A stretch of 64,000 nt of DNA from Sphingomonas chungangi (GTDB lineage Bacteria > Pseudomonadota > Alphaproteobacteria > Sphingomonadales > Sphingomonadaceae), in assembly GCF_013778325.1 (NCBI RefSeq), contig NZ_JACEIB010000006.1, positions 124,001-188,000 on the forward strand. Direction: 5' to 3'. The notes under the pieces were generated by a model that was not told the origin of the DNA, ran no database searches, and saw nothing but the letters and a program-made list of their open reading frames with translations. Shown in pieces: positions 40,187 to 57,405 of this stretch. Position 1 is the first letter of the stretch, and every line of letters begins with the position of its first letter. The position numbers were made by a program, and so were the translations under genes.

Positions 40187-40957
40187 TTAGCGCGGCACCA
40201 GGCAGTTGGTGATGACGGCCATCACGTTGGCGCCGCGCGGATGGATCGGCTTGTCGATCGTGTGCAGGATGACCGGGCGGTGGATGCGGCCCATCAGCGG
40301 CTCGTAGCCTTGGGTCATGGCCACTGCATAGACGGGATGGCTGTTGACGAAATCCAGCCAGTCCCGGTCATGGGTGCCGTAGGTGGCGAAGATCGGGTGC
40401 TCGAAGCCCATGGCGACCACCGGCGCAAATTCCTTCGCGCCATAGATGAAGGGATAGATCTGGCCGCGCAGATCGGGCGCCATGTCCATCACGCGCTTCA
40501 GGCCGCTGACATTGTCGGTCTTGAAATCGGTGATCAGCTTCGCGTCGGGATGCGCGCGGAGCCAGGCCATCACGTCCGAGAGCATGGCGCCGCGCGGATC
40601 GATCATGTCGAGATCGTCGTGCCCGGCGCGCACGATGCCGAAGGGCAGCTCGTGGAAGTCCATCTCGAACATCCGGAGACCATGGCCGTAGGAGAGGTTC
40701 AGCGCCTCTATGCTGTTGGCATAGGTGCGGGCCGGCAGGCCGCCGGCGGCATGCGCGATCAGCGCCGGCCCACCCGACACCTGGGTGTAGGCAGGGCAGC
40801 CGCCGGCATGGTTGCGGGCCGGCTGGAAGGGGAGTTGCGCCACGCCTCCGAACAGCAGCGCGCCGAGCAGCCACGGGCGCAGCTTCGCCCAGTCGAACCG
40901 CACGGGCCTGGTGCGGACGGGCTGGAAACCGGACGAGGGCGCGAAGGCTGTGAGCAT
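40187..40957 (-). CDS. Glycerophosphodiester phosphodiesterase-like membrane-anchored protein
   Basis: A ~256-residue protein with an N-terminal membrane segment (WLLGALLFGGVAQLPF) and a GDPD/PI-PLC-like barrel: ALIAHAAGG, TYANSIEALNLSYGHGLRMF, EMDFHELPFG, then KLITDFKTDN. The HAAGG and E-M-D positions parallel the H-R-G and E-x-D catalytic residues of GDPDs, though the Arg is replaced. I start at ATG 40957 rather than TTG 40999. It likely cleaves a phosphodiester in a lipid head group. Convergent with the PAP2 gene, two bases apart. Confidence 0.7.
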   Translation of the reverse strand: MLTAFAPSSGFQPVRTRPVRFDWAKLRPWLLGALLFGGVAQLPFQPARNHAGGCPAYTQVSGGPALIAHAAGGLPARTYANSIEALNLSYGHGLRMFEMDFHELPFGIVRAGHDDLDMIDPRGAMLSDVMAWLRAHPDAKLITDFKTDNVSGLKRVMDMAPDLRGQIYPFIYGAKEFAPVVAMGFEHPIFATYGTHDRDWLDFVNSHPVYAVAMTQGYEPLMGRIHRPVILHTIDKPIHPRGANVMAVITNCLVPR

Positions 40958-41082
40958 GGCTGGGGTCCGATCCGTTCGCAGACCGGAATACGCCGCCAAT
41001 CCCTAACGCGTCTTCATATCCGGCCGTTCGACTTTCGTCGAAACCCCTGAACTTTGGTCGAATTTTCGGGTCGAACGCGGCC

Positions 41083-41505
41083 CTAGCGCCGCAGATCCTC
41101 GCTCAACGACATCTCGTTGATGCCTTCGAACCGGCCGAGCGTGCAGCGCGTCGTCGTCGGATCGCCGCCCACGCCGAGCAGGCCGTCATGATCGAGCAGC
41201 TCGACGGTGTCGCCCTGGCAGAGCTTGTCCGGGTCGGCCGACTTGAAGCGCACCTTGGACACGTTGTTGACGTGGCCGAGGCCGTCGCACGGCTGCGGCA
41301 GATAGTTGCGATACGCCTTGCTGCCGCCGACATGGAGGATGAGCCGGCTGTCGGTCTCGGCCGTCTCGTCGCGGATGCCGTGCCGACTGATGCACTGCTT
41401 GGCGCTGTACGGCGCCGGGTCCCGCTGCCGCGCGTCGGCGGGAAGCGTCGCGAGCGCGAGCGCGAGGAGCGTGGCGGAGCGGATGGCGATGGTGCGTGTC
41501 AGCAT
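41083..41505 (-). CDS. Exported DUF6491-like protein
   Basis: A 140-residue protein with a signal peptide (IAIRSATLLALALATLPADA) and a domain with spaced cysteines (KQCISRHGIRDE, QPCDGL, KLCQGD, TRCTLG). The pattern resembles the DUF6491 family of small periplasmic proteins. Four cysteines could form two disulfides. Function unknown. Both flanking genes are also minus-strand, so co-transcription with the flippase is possible. Confidence 0.62.
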   Translation of the reverse strand: MLTRTIAIRSATLLALALATLPADARQRDPAPYSAKQCISRHGIRDETAETDSRLILHVGGSKAYRNYLPQPCDGLGHVNNVSKVRFKSADPDKLCQGDTVELLDHDGLLGVGGDPTTTRCTLGRFEGINEMSLSEDLRR

Positions 41506-41536
41506 GATCCGGTCCTCGTCTCTCGATGTTACGATT

Positions 41537-42856
41537 TCATGTCAATGCCGGCGCATAGCGCTCCCGGCGGCGATAGCTTCCCAATACCGGGAGCAGCATG
41601 AGCAGCGCCAGCGCGGCATTGCCCAGCACATAGGCGGTGCCGGCGCCGGTCAGCCCGAACAGCCGGCAGAGGATGGAGAGCATGCCGAGATAGACGATGG
41701 TCGCCGCCGCCTGCGCCGCCAGCGCCGCGCGTTGCCGCCCGACCATGTAGAGCAGGGATTGCAGCGGGAAGCTCGCCATCGAGATCATCAGCGCGAACAT
41801 CATCAGGCTGAGCAGCCCGTAGGCGGCGAGATATTTGTGCCCGAACAGCCCGACGAACGGCTTGCCGCCCACCAGGATCAGCGCGACCACCAGAAGGCCG
41901 ATGCCGCCCGCGATCAGCCCGGTGCGCACCGCCAGCTTCCACGGATGCTTGCTCGACGGATCGAGCCGCATGATCTCCGGATAGAAGCCCTTGGTCAGCA
42001 GGTCGGCGGGCTTGCCGGCGGAATCGAGGAGGGTCGTCGCGATCTTGTAGAGGCCGGCCGCCACCGGCCCCAGCACGCCGCCGACGATCAGGTTGCTGAT
42101 CGGGCCCCAGCAGGCGTTGAGCGAAGTGGAGATGTTGGTCGTCCACACGAAGCTCCATGAATCCGGAAGCCGCCGCGCGGTGCCCATCAGGCCGGGGCGC
42201 AGCGCCTCGATCATGCCGCGCCGGCGCAGCTCGCGGACGGTCAGCGCCCACAGGATCAGGTCTCCGGTGATGTCGGCGACATACCAGGCCAGCACGAAGC
42301 CGGGGAAACCGAGGTTCAGCGCCCAGGCCAAAGTCGCGCCGGCCGCGCGCAGCAGCGGCGTCGCGATCTGTTGCTTGGCGAGCAGATCGAAGCGATCGAG
42401 CAGGCGCATCACGCCGGTGGGCGTCGCCGCCGACATGGTCGGCACAAGGGTGCAGTAGATCAGCGCGAGCGGCAGGTGCGTGCCGTCGATGCCGAAATCG
42501 CCCGCCAGGAAAGGAAGGGCGATCATCGCCGCGACCATGCCGACCAGCCCGCTCGCGATGTCCAGCCCGAAGGCAAAGCGGATCGCGTCGCGCGCCGTCG
42601 ACTCGTCGCCGCGCGCCAGCGCCGGCGCCCCGTAGCGCAGGATCAGCTGCCAGCTCTGGAACTTGGTGATCGCGCCCGCGCCGAGCGCATAGGTGTGCAC
42701 CAGGGTCAGCATACCGAAGGTGACGGGATCCAGACCGTGGCCCGCCGCGATCAGCGCGATCAGCCCGAGGAGGGCGCCCACCAGCTTGGTGGAGCCCAGA
42801 TAGCCGGCATTGCGCAGCACGGCGCGGAACACGCCATCCCTGAACCAGTGCCTCAT
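41537..42856 (-). CDS. Polysaccharide/lipid flippase (Wzx/MATE-like membrane protein)
   Basis: A 439-residue protein with 12-14 hydrophobic helices and the polysaccharide biosynthesis-protein pattern (LGSTKLVGALLGLIALIAAG near the start, then LDPVTFGMLTLVHTYALG). The helix pairs and charged loops fit Wzx-type flippases that translocate undecaprenyl-linked glycans. It stands alone rather than in a full polysaccharide locus, so substrate is unknown. Other MOP-superfamily transporters are possible. Confidence 0.78.
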   Translation of the reverse strand: MRHWFRDGVFRAVLRNAGYLGSTKLVGALLGLIALIAAGHGLDPVTFGMLTLVHTYALGAGAITKFQSWQLILRYGAPALARGDESTARDAIRFAFGLDIASGLVGMVAAMIALPFLAGDFGIDGTHLPLALIYCTLVPTMSAATPTGVMRLLDRFDLLAKQQIATPLLRAAGATLAWALNLGFPGFVLAWYVADITGDLILWALTVRELRRRGMIEALRPGLMGTARRLPDSWSFVWTTNISTSLNACWGPISNLIVGGVLGPVAAGLYKIATTLLDSAGKPADLLTKGFYPEIMRLDPSSKHPWKLAVRTGLIAGGIGLLVVALILVGGKPFVGLFGHKYLAAYGLLSLMMFALMISMASFPLQSLLYMVGRQRAALAAQAAATIVYLGMLSILCRLFGLTGAGTAYVLGNAALALLMLLPVLGSYRRRERYAPALT

Positions 42857-42938
42857 GATTCGCTGTCGGTCTCGTTCAAGCGCCGGGCCATCTGCCGATC
42901 CTGTCGGCGTATTTTAACCCGCTGGCAAGCTTCCGCTG

Positions 42939-42960
42939 CGGCTCGTCGTGCGACGAGCCG
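42939..42960. repeat. 22-bp palindrome upstream of the CHAP gene
   Basis: CGGCTCGTCG and CGACGAGCCG are perfect 10-bp arms around TG, with no T-run, so it is not an ordinary terminator. It lies 122 bp before the CHAP gene start and could be a regulator site or a repeat. Confidence 0.4.
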
Positions 42961-43082
42961 AGCCGTCAACGGTTCGCCGCAGTGCCGCATCGGCCTGCCG
43001 AAGACTCGACGAAGGTAAACTTCCTTAACGGGAGATGGCGGGTACACACGAATCGGCAAGAGGGATTCGGGGCAAAACCGGT

Positions 43083-43664
43083 ATGCTTAAACGATCGAAG
43101 ATCGCGTTGTGTTCCATCGCGCTTGCGATGTCCGCGATCGTCTCGTCGCCGGCCGATGCGCAGGGCACGTTCTGGCAGTGCGCGACCTTCGCGCGCATGT
43201 TCTCGGGCATCCAGCTTTTCGGCGCGGCCGCCGGCTGGTGGAACCAGGCGGTCGGCAAGTATGGCCGCGGCGATGCGCCCAAGGAAGGCGCGGTGCTGGT
43301 GTTCAAGTCGATCGGCTCGATGCGATCGGGCCATGTCGCTACGGTGAGCCAGATCGTCTCCGATCGCATCATCAAGGTCACCCACGCCAACTGGTCGACC
43401 CCCGGCAAGGTCGAGAACGACGTCGAGGTGATGGACGTCTCGGCCAACAACGATTGGAGCCGGGTTCGTGTCTGGTTCAAGAGCCTCGGTGGCCTCGGCA
43501 CCAGCAGCTATCCGGTCTATGGGTTCATCTACAACGGCAAGGGCAAGGCAGCGGCCACCACGACCGCCGAAGCTTCCGCCCCCTCGGCCGATGCGATCCT
43601 GAAGGCCGCTGCGGACACCAAGGCGGCCCGCGCCAAGTCCCCGCTCGCCGCGCTGATCGGCTGA
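43083..43664 (+). CDS. Exported CHAP-domain amidase/peptidase
   Basis: A 193-residue protein with a signal peptide (IALCSIALAMSAIVSSPADA). The CHAP domain is intact: catalytic Cys33 in FWQCATFAR and His84 in SGHVATVSQ, plus THANW in the expected third position. Such enzymes cut peptidoglycan peptides or amide bonds. The C-terminal ~45 residues are Ala/Thr-rich and probably a linker or surface tail. I place the start at ATG 43083, which gives a clean signal peptide. An upstream in-frame ATG at 43035 would add 16 residues. Confidence 0.82.
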   Translation: MLKRSKIALCSIALAMSAIVSSPADAQGTFWQCATFARMFSGIQLFGAAAGWWNQAVGKYGRGDAPKEGAVLVFKSIGSMRSGHVATVSQIVSDRIIKVTHANWSTPGKVENDVEVMDVSANNDWSRVRVWFKSLGGLGTSSYPVYGFIYNGKGKAAATTTAEASAPSADAILKAAADTKAARAKSPLAALIG

Positions 43665-43687
43665 TTCTTCGATACGCCGGATTGCGT

Positions 43688-43713
43688 GCCCCCTCCCTTG
43701 GAAGGAAGGGGGC
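43688..43713. terminator. Hairpin between CHAP and M20 peptidase genes
   Basis: GCCCCCTCCCTT (43688-43699) pairs with AAGGAAGGGGGC (43702-43713), 12 bp with one mismatch and a two-base loop. It lies between two convergent genes and probably ends both transcripts, though no strong T-run follows. Confidence 0.55.
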
Positions 43714-43719
43714 GTACCG

Positions 43720-45111
43720 TCACTTCGACAGGGCCGGGATCAGCGACAGGTAATAGGTGATCGCCGGCGGGATGTTGGAGATCGGCGTGCGCTCGTTCAG
43801 CCCGTGGCTGAAATCCTCCGATTCCTTGATGAACACCGGGCTCGCGCCGTAGCTCGGCACGCCGACATGGCGGAACCACATGCTGTCGCTGGCGCCCGAC
43901 GACTGGCTCGGGAACACCGGGACTCCCGGATAGACCGTGTGGATCGAGGTCTCGATCGCCTGCACGAGATCGGGCCGCAGCGGCGAGGGCGGGGTAGGCA
44001 CCGATCCCTCGGTGACGTCTTTGAACTGGATCGCCGGTTCGGCGGCGACGCGCTGGAGCTCGGCCATCACCTGCGGGAAGGGGTGGCCGGGGAAGATGCG
44101 GCAGTTGATGTTGGCGGTAGCGCGCTGGGGCAGCGCGTTCAGCGCATGGCCGCCGTTGATCATCGTCGCGACGCAGGTGGTGCCGATCCGGCCGACCGTC
44201 GCCGGATTGGCGGTGAGCGTCGCGATCGCCTGTTTGTCCTCCGGATTGGCGACGAAGGCGCGCATCGCGGCGCCGATCTCCGGGGCCTCGTATTTCGATT
44301 CCTGCGCTAGCTCCTGCCTGGTCAGGTCGTTCAGCTCGGGCTTGAAATGATATTCCCCGATACGGACGAGGCCGGCGGCGAGCTGGTCGATCGCGTTGTC
44401 GGCGCGCGGTTCGGACGAGTGGCCGCCGGGATTGGTGACGGTCAGCTCGAAATCGGCATAGGCCTTCTCGGCGCCCGACCAGGTGAAATAGAGCGGCTTG
44501 CCGGTCTTCTCGTCGAGCGCGCCGCCGCCACCGTCGATGTTCAGCACCAGTTCGGCGTTGGAGAGCTTGCTGGCGATGAGGCCGCTGGTCTTCATCGTCG
44601 TCTCCTCGTCACCGGAGAATTCGATGACGATGGTGCGTTTGGGCTTGTACCCCTCGCGCTTCAGCTCGATCAGCGAGGCGATGGCGAGCGTGCCGTCCAG
44701 CTTCATGTCGGTGGCGCCGCGGCCGAAGAGATAGCCGTTCTCGACGATCGGGGTGAAGGGATCTCGCGTCCAGTCCTTGGGATTGGCCTCGACCACGTCC
44801 ATGTGGCCGGAGATGACGATCGGCTTGAGCGACGGATCGCTGCCGGGCCAGGTGGCGATCAGATAGGCGGTGTCGTCGACCGGGGTGATGGTGACGTCGC
44901 TGTCCTTGAAGCCGCCGGCGACCAGTGCGGACTTGTAGAGCGCCGCGACCTCGGGCGTCTTGTTGCCGGGGCCGCGCACGGAGCGCAGGGCGATCGCCTG
45001 CTTGGCGAGATCGAGCGCCTGCTTCTCGGCCTGGGGATGGGCGGGAAGGGCGGCGGCGGTGCCCGCCAGCAATGTCGCGATAAGGCTTCCGATCATGGCG
45101 TTGCGCATCAT
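43720..45111 (-). CDS. Exported M20-family metallopeptidase
   Basis: A 463-residue zinc hydrolase with a signal peptide (IGSLIATLLAGTAAALPA). M20 motifs are SGHMDVVEA with metal His/Asp, GRGATDMKLD, EFSGDEETTM, and a late HGLNER segment; the dimerisation lobe follows PGGHSSEPR. Substrates are likely peptides or N-acyl amino acids in the periplasm. The start ATG 45111 gives the signal peptide directly. Confidence 0.9.
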   Translation of the reverse strand: MMRNAMIGSLIATLLAGTAAALPAHPQAEKQALDLAKQAIALRSVRGPGNKTPEVAALYKSALVAGGFKDSDVTITPVDDTAYLIATWPGSDPSLKPIVISGHMDVVEANPKDWTRDPFTPIVENGYLFGRGATDMKLDGTLAIASLIELKREGYKPKRTIVIEFSGDEETTMKTSGLIASKLSNAELVLNIDGGGGALDEKTGKPLYFTWSGAEKAYADFELTVTNPGGHSSEPRADNAIDQLAAGLVRIGEYHFKPELNDLTRQELAQESKYEAPEIGAAMRAFVANPEDKQAIATLTANPATVGRIGTTCVATMINGGHALNALPQRATANINCRIFPGHPFPQVMAELQRVAAEPAIQFKDVTEGSVPTPPSPLRPDLVQAIETSIHTVYPGVPVFPSQSSGASDSMWFRHVGVPSYGASPVFIKESEDFSHGLNERTPISNIPPAITYYLSLIPALSK

Positions 45112-45273
45112 GCCCCTGGTCTCCGTGCTGCTACTCCCGAGGCGGCGATGATGGCGGAGGCTGCACGGTCGTGCAACAGTTTCGCCGATGTCCGGAAACA
45201 GGACGCCGCCGCCCATTTTGCGCGGCGATTCCAGCGCTCTCCGGGCTAGTCTGATTGGAGGAGGGCAGGGGCC

Positions 45274-46401
45274 ATGACCATCGACAGTCTCGCACGCTCG
45301 CTGGCGCGCGCGGTACCCGCGACCAAGCCAGCTCTGCGGGCGGGCTATGCCGCGAGCGAGCGGATGAAGAGCAGCCTCGCGAGCCAATGGCCCTCGCTGA
45401 TCGGCGCGCGCACCGAGAAGATCACCATCGCCATCACCGCGCACTGCAACCTGCGCTGCCAGGGGTGCAAATATGGCCGCGACTTCATGCCCGGCGCACA
45501 GCTGCCGCTGGAGACGGTCCGCGCGCTGCTGGAGGATGCGGCGGCGGCGAAGGTGCCGGCGGTGCGCCTCTATGGCGGCGAGCCGCTGCTGCATCCGGAC
45601 GTGGTGGAGATGGTGCGGCTGTCCCGCGAACTCGGCGTCGGCTGCTATATGACCACCAATGCGCTGATCCTCGACCGCAAGATCGCAGCGCTGCACGCGG
45701 CGGGCCTGCGCAAGGTGACGATCGGCTATTATGGGCAGGAAGGGGCGTTCGACGACTACGTCCAGCGCCCCGGCCGTTTCGATCGTCTGGTCGAAAGCCT
45801 GACCAACACGCGCGCGCTGTTCGGGCCGGACCAGCTCGACATCCAGTTCAACTTCCTGCTCAGCCGCCGCTCGGCGACGATCGCGGCGGTCGACGAGATG
45901 ATCGCCTTCGCCGATCGTTTCCGGGCGAGCGTGCACATCGACGTCGTCCACTACTCGCTGCCCTATTTCCAGGAGGGACCGGAGCGCGAATTGCAGTTCC
46001 GCCCCGAGGACAGGCCGGCGGTGGACCGCGTGATCGATCATCTGCTGCGCATCAAGGCGGAGCGGCCCGACCTGCTGACCGAAAGCGCGCCCGCCATCGC
46101 CTCCTTCGCCGACTGGGCGCTCAAGCAGGAGGCGATGCGCATCCCGTGCGACGCGCGCAAGCTTCTGTGGGTGGGCGCCGATGGGTCGGTCATGCTCTGC
46201 TACGTAACCTTCCCGCTCGGCAACCTGCACGAGAAGAGGCTCAGCGAGATCCTCTACAAGAAACCGCATCACGAGGCGGCGCGGGCGGCGTTCCGGCTCG
46301 ATTGCCCGAACTGCCATTGCGAGGCGGCCTCGCGGGTGGAGAAGCACGCGCCATCGCTGCGCCTCTATGCGAAGGACGCGGCCGGGCGGCTGGCACGCTG
46401 A
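45274..46401 (+). CDS. Radical SAM protein
   Basis: A 375-residue radical SAM enzyme. The [4Fe-4S] cysteines are C58, C62 and C65 in CNLRCQGCKYG, followed by the GGEPLLHPDV motif for SAM binding. The C-terminal part has extra cysteines (RIPCDARKLL, MLCYVTF, LDCPNCHCEA), suggesting an auxiliary cluster of SPASM type. It could modify a peptide or cell-envelope molecule; the substrate is unknown. A GT4 gene begins seven bases after its stop. Confidence 0.85.
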   Translation: MTIDSLARSLARAVPATKPALRAGYAASERMKSSLASQWPSLIGARTEKITIAITAHCNLRCQGCKYGRDFMPGAQLPLETVRALLEDAAAAKVPAVRLYGGEPLLHPDVVEMVRLSRELGVGCYMTTNALILDRKIAALHAAGLRKVTIGYYGQEGAFDDYVQRPGRFDRLVESLTNTRALFGPDQLDIQFNFLLSRRSATIAAVDEMIAFADRFRASVHIDVVHYSLPYFQEGPERELQFRPEDRPAVDRVIDHLLRIKAERPDLLTESAPAIASFADWALKQEAMRIPCDARKLLWVGADGSVMLCYVTFPLGNLHEKRLSEILYKKPHHEAARAAFRLDCPNCHCEAASRVEKHAPSLRLYAKDAAGRLAR

Positions 46402-46408
46402 GCAGGAA

Positions 46409-47449
46409 ATGATCCGCGTCGCGCACCTGCTGCCCAACATGGTGACGGGCGGGCGCGAGCGGATCGTCGCCGATCTCTGCCGGCATGCGGGCATGATCGG
46501 CGTGGAGCCGAGCCTGATCCTGTACGATCCGGACGCCGAGGGACGACGGATCGATCCGGGCGACGTGCCGCAGCATGCGCTCGACCGGCATCGGCCGGAC
46601 TTCGCGGCGGCACTGCGCGACCTGCTGGCGCGCGAGCGGATCGACGTGCTCCACGCGCAGGGCCATATCGCCGCGGCGCTGGCCGCACCGGTGGCGCATG
46701 CGGTGCCGATGGTGACGAGCCTGCATGTTGCGCTGGGGAGCGGCTGGCGCTGGGCGCCGGCGATCGCGCGGGGGCTGCGAGCATCGCGGGCGGTGACGGC
46801 GGTCTCGGCGGACCTCGCGCGGCGCTTCCGCTGGCTGGCGGGGCTGGATATCGAGGTGGTGTCGCCGGGGATCGACCTTCCCGCTTTCCGCCCAGCCGAG
46901 CGGCCCGCGAATCACCTCTTCACGATCGGCATCGCTGCGCGCCTGCATCCGGTCAAGCGCCACCGCGATGCGATTGAGGCGATACGGCTGCTCAAGGCAC
47001 AAGGCGTGGCGGCGCGCCTGTCGATCGCAGGGCAGGGGCCTCTGGAGACCGATCTGCGCGTGCGGGCGGCGGGATTCGACGTGGAGTTCGTCGGGGACAT
47101 GGCGGACATGCCGGGCTGGTTCGCCGGGCTCGATGCCTTCCTGCTCTGTTCGGACCATGAAGGCGTGCCGCTGGCCCTGATCGAGGCCTGCGCGAGCGGT
47201 TTGCCGTGCATCGCGGCCGCGGTGGGCGGCATCCAGGAAGCCTTCGGCGACGCGATACTGGCGGTGCCCAGGCGGCGGCCAGACGCCGTTGCTGCGGCGG
47301 TGCGGCGGCTGGCGACGGATCGAGAATTGCGCGTCGTGCTGGCGCGTAAAGCTATGGAACGGGCCGGCCGCTTCTCGTTGGACGCCATCAATGGGGTTTG
47401 GCACAGCATTTACGAGGCTGCGACCCCGGGTGCATTTCTTAAGTCGTGA
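46409..47449 (+). CDS. GT4 glycosyltransferase
   Basis: A 346-residue GT-B enzyme, first residues IRVAHLLPNMVTGGRERIVA (glycine-rich acceptor loop). The donor domain carries IGIAARLHPVKRHRDAIEAI and FLLCSDHEGVPLALIEACAS (E-x7-E). It starts seven bases after the radical SAM gene with GCAGGAA as ribosome site, so the two are co-transcribed. The next gene is convergent and overlaps its end by 11 bases. Confidence 0.8.
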   Translation: MIRVAHLLPNMVTGGRERIVADLCRHAGMIGVEPSLILYDPDAEGRRIDPGDVPQHALDRHRPDFAAALRDLLARERIDVLHAQGHIAAALAAPVAHAVPMVTSLHVALGSGWRWAPAIARGLRASRAVTAVSADLARRFRWLAGLDIEVVSPGIDLPAFRPAERPANHLFTIGIAARLHPVKRHRDAIEAIRLLKAQGVAARLSIAGQGPLETDLRVRAAGFDVEFVGDMADMPGWFAGLDAFLLCSDHEGVPLALIEACASGLPCIAAAVGGIQEAFGDAILAVPRRRPDAVAAAVRRLATDRELRVVLARKAMERAGRFSLDAINGVWHSIYEAATPGAFLKS

Positions 47450-48002
47450 TCTGAACCCCGATGGTCTGCCAGCCATAATAGAGGATCACGAAACTCAGGA
47501 CGAGAATATTGAACCAACGGGCGCGGATAAAAATAAGAGAGATGTAAAGTATTGGATACAGAACCATCCGGGCGAAGATCGCGATCGTCATCGCATTCGG
47601 AAGCCCGTAAGTGACCATCTGGTCCGCTATAAATAGCAGCAGGGATGCGATGAGAGCTCCAAACGACAGCAATCTCGTCCGGTCGTAATATTTAAAGAGA
47701 TCGACGTGATCGCCGTCGAAATCCGGCAGGACGGATGCGGATGCAAAATACAGCGTCAGGAGCTTTGTGATCTGCAACAGCACATGGCCGACCGTAATCA
47801 CGGTTTCGCCGCGCATATCCCATGCGCCAAGCCAGACCGTCACGATGACCAGCAAAACGATGAATGCAAGCAGGACCGGTTCTGCCGCCCATTTCGCCCG
47901 CCTGCCCGCAAGCAGCAGTTTATGGGCTGCAGCGGCGATTTGTGTCAGCGCAAGGCCGAGAACGACCGAATTCAAAGCGAACGTAAACTCGAACACCCCC
48001 AC
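47439..48002 (-). CDS. Integral membrane protein of unknown function
   Basis: A ~187-residue protein with six hydrophobic segments. The start is GTG 48002, eight bases after GGGGGAGGG. Base composition appears lower in GC than the neighbours (AATATT and TATTAT runs), suggesting recent acquisition or a different codon bias. No family recognised. Convergent with the GT4 gene by an 11-bp overlap. Confidence 0.6.
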   Translation of the reverse strand: MGVFEFTFALNSVVLGLALTQIAAAAHKLLLAGRRAKWAAEPVLLAFIVLLVIVTVWLGAWDMRGETVITVGHVLLQITKLLTLYFASASVLPDFDGDHVDLFKYYDRTRLLSFGALIASLLLFIADQMVTYGLPNAMTIAIFARMVLYPILYISLIFIRARWFNILVLSFVILYYGWQTIGVQITT

Positions 48003-48140
48003 CGCTGCCCTCCCCCGGCGATCGCGTGCGCCAGCCCTGACTCCAGACAATGCCATTTTGCGGCGGAGGGCAAGCTTCGGCGATTATCCGACCGGCCCGA
48101 GGTGGAAGACCAGATGAACCCGCGTCATCCCTTACTCCCG

Positions 48141-48178
48141 TAAAACAAAACCCCTCCCGCGATCGTTCGCGGAAGGGG
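48141..48178 (-). terminator. Terminator after rpoC
   Basis: CCCCTCCCGCGA (48151-48162) pairs with TCGCGGAAGGGG (48167-48178) with one mismatch. On the minus strand the stem is followed by TTTTGTTTTA, so it ends the rpoBC transcript 38 bases downstream of rpoC. Confidence 0.82.
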
Positions 48179-48215
48179 CTCTGTCGGTTCAGCGTTTCGC
48201 CGAACGGCTGAGCGA

Positions 48216-52490
<4,275 letters not shown>

Positions 52491-52524
52491 GTCATCGTCC
52501 TCACGTGGGAGGGTAAATCAAAGT

Positions 52525-52641
52525 CCGTTCGCCCTGAGGAGGGACTGAGCGAAGGCGAAGGCCCGTCTCGAAGGGCAGCCCCGCGCCTCCGTCCTTCGAG
52601 ACACCGCTTGGACAAGCTCAGCGGTTCCTCAGGACGAACGG
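52525..52641. repeat. Palindromic repeat in the rpoB-rpoC spacer
   Basis: A ~117-bp imperfect inverted repeat. The left arm is CCGTTCGCCCTGAGGA and CCCGTCTCGAAGG; the right arm is CCTTCGAGAC, then TCCTCAGGACGAACGG. It resembles the CTTGTCGAAG/CCTCAGGACGAAC repeats common in sphingomonads. It is in the rpoBC transcript, where it can fold into a long hairpin without a T-run. Confidence 0.7.
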
Positions 52642-52654
52642 TGTTCTGTGCGTC

Positions 52655-56812
<4,158 letters not shown>

Positions 56813-57171
56813 GCCTGGTCTCGTCCTCGCTGTTAATCTCGTCGCGGAGGCGCCTCGCAGCACCCCCTGCAGCCGGGCGCGACTCGGGGAAGTCACGCAA
56901 AAAAGTGCGGTCCCGGGCTGTCGGGGCCGCACTGCTGCACTCTTATCCCGCCCGGGTCTTCCATTCGTCGCGGCCCGTTGCGCAAGGCGGGCCGTGTCCC
57001 GAAGGCTCTGGCGGACGACCGGACACGCGCAAACAGCGAGCGTACGGTCAGTGATTTTGGATGAGGGAGGTATATAACGCCTGAAATCGAGAAGGGAAGG
57101 GGGTGGGCAAAACTTGTCAGTAAGCCCCAAATGGACTAAGCCTGTGGACTAAGTCTGGTGGGATATTGCGG
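56813..57171 (-). promoter_or_regulatory. Upstream region of rpoB
   Basis: This 359-bp stretch separates rpoB from the toxin-antitoxin gene pair. It contains a TATATA hexamer on the minus strand (57071-57076) that could be the -10 of an rpoB promoter, but no good -35. In the usual operon rpoB is co-transcribed with rplJL; here the inserted genes make an own promoter more likely. No other gene is supported. Confidence 0.35.
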
Positions 57172-57405
57172 ATGAAGACGGTCAACATGCACGACGCGAA
57201 GACGCATCTCTCGCGCCTCGTCGATCTGGCGTCGAAGGGAGAGGCCTTTGTTATCGCCAAGGCGGGCAAGCCTATGGTCAAGGTCGTTCCGATCTGCGCG
57301 GGAGCGGCGCGGATCGGTTTCCTGGCCGGCAAGATCAAGGTGCCTGACGATTTCGATCACATGGAGAACAAGGAGATCGACGGGCTGTTCGGAGGGATGG
57401 GGTGA
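57172..57405 (+). CDS. Phd/YefM-family antitoxin
   Basis: A 77-residue antitoxin: MKTVNMHDAKTHLSRLVDLA is the classic Phd/YefM N-terminus that dimerises and binds DNA, followed by GEAFVIAKAGKPMVKVVP and an acidic C-terminus (DDFDHMENKEIDGLFGG) that would wrap the toxin. It sits four bases ahead of, and overlaps, the toxin start (GTGA). The start is ATG 57172 rather than TTG 57166. It should repress its own operon with the toxin. Confidence 0.9.
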   Translation: MKTVNMHDAKTHLSRLVDLASKGEAFVIAKAGKPMVKVVPICAGAARIGFLAGKIKVPDDFDHMENKEIDGLFGGMG

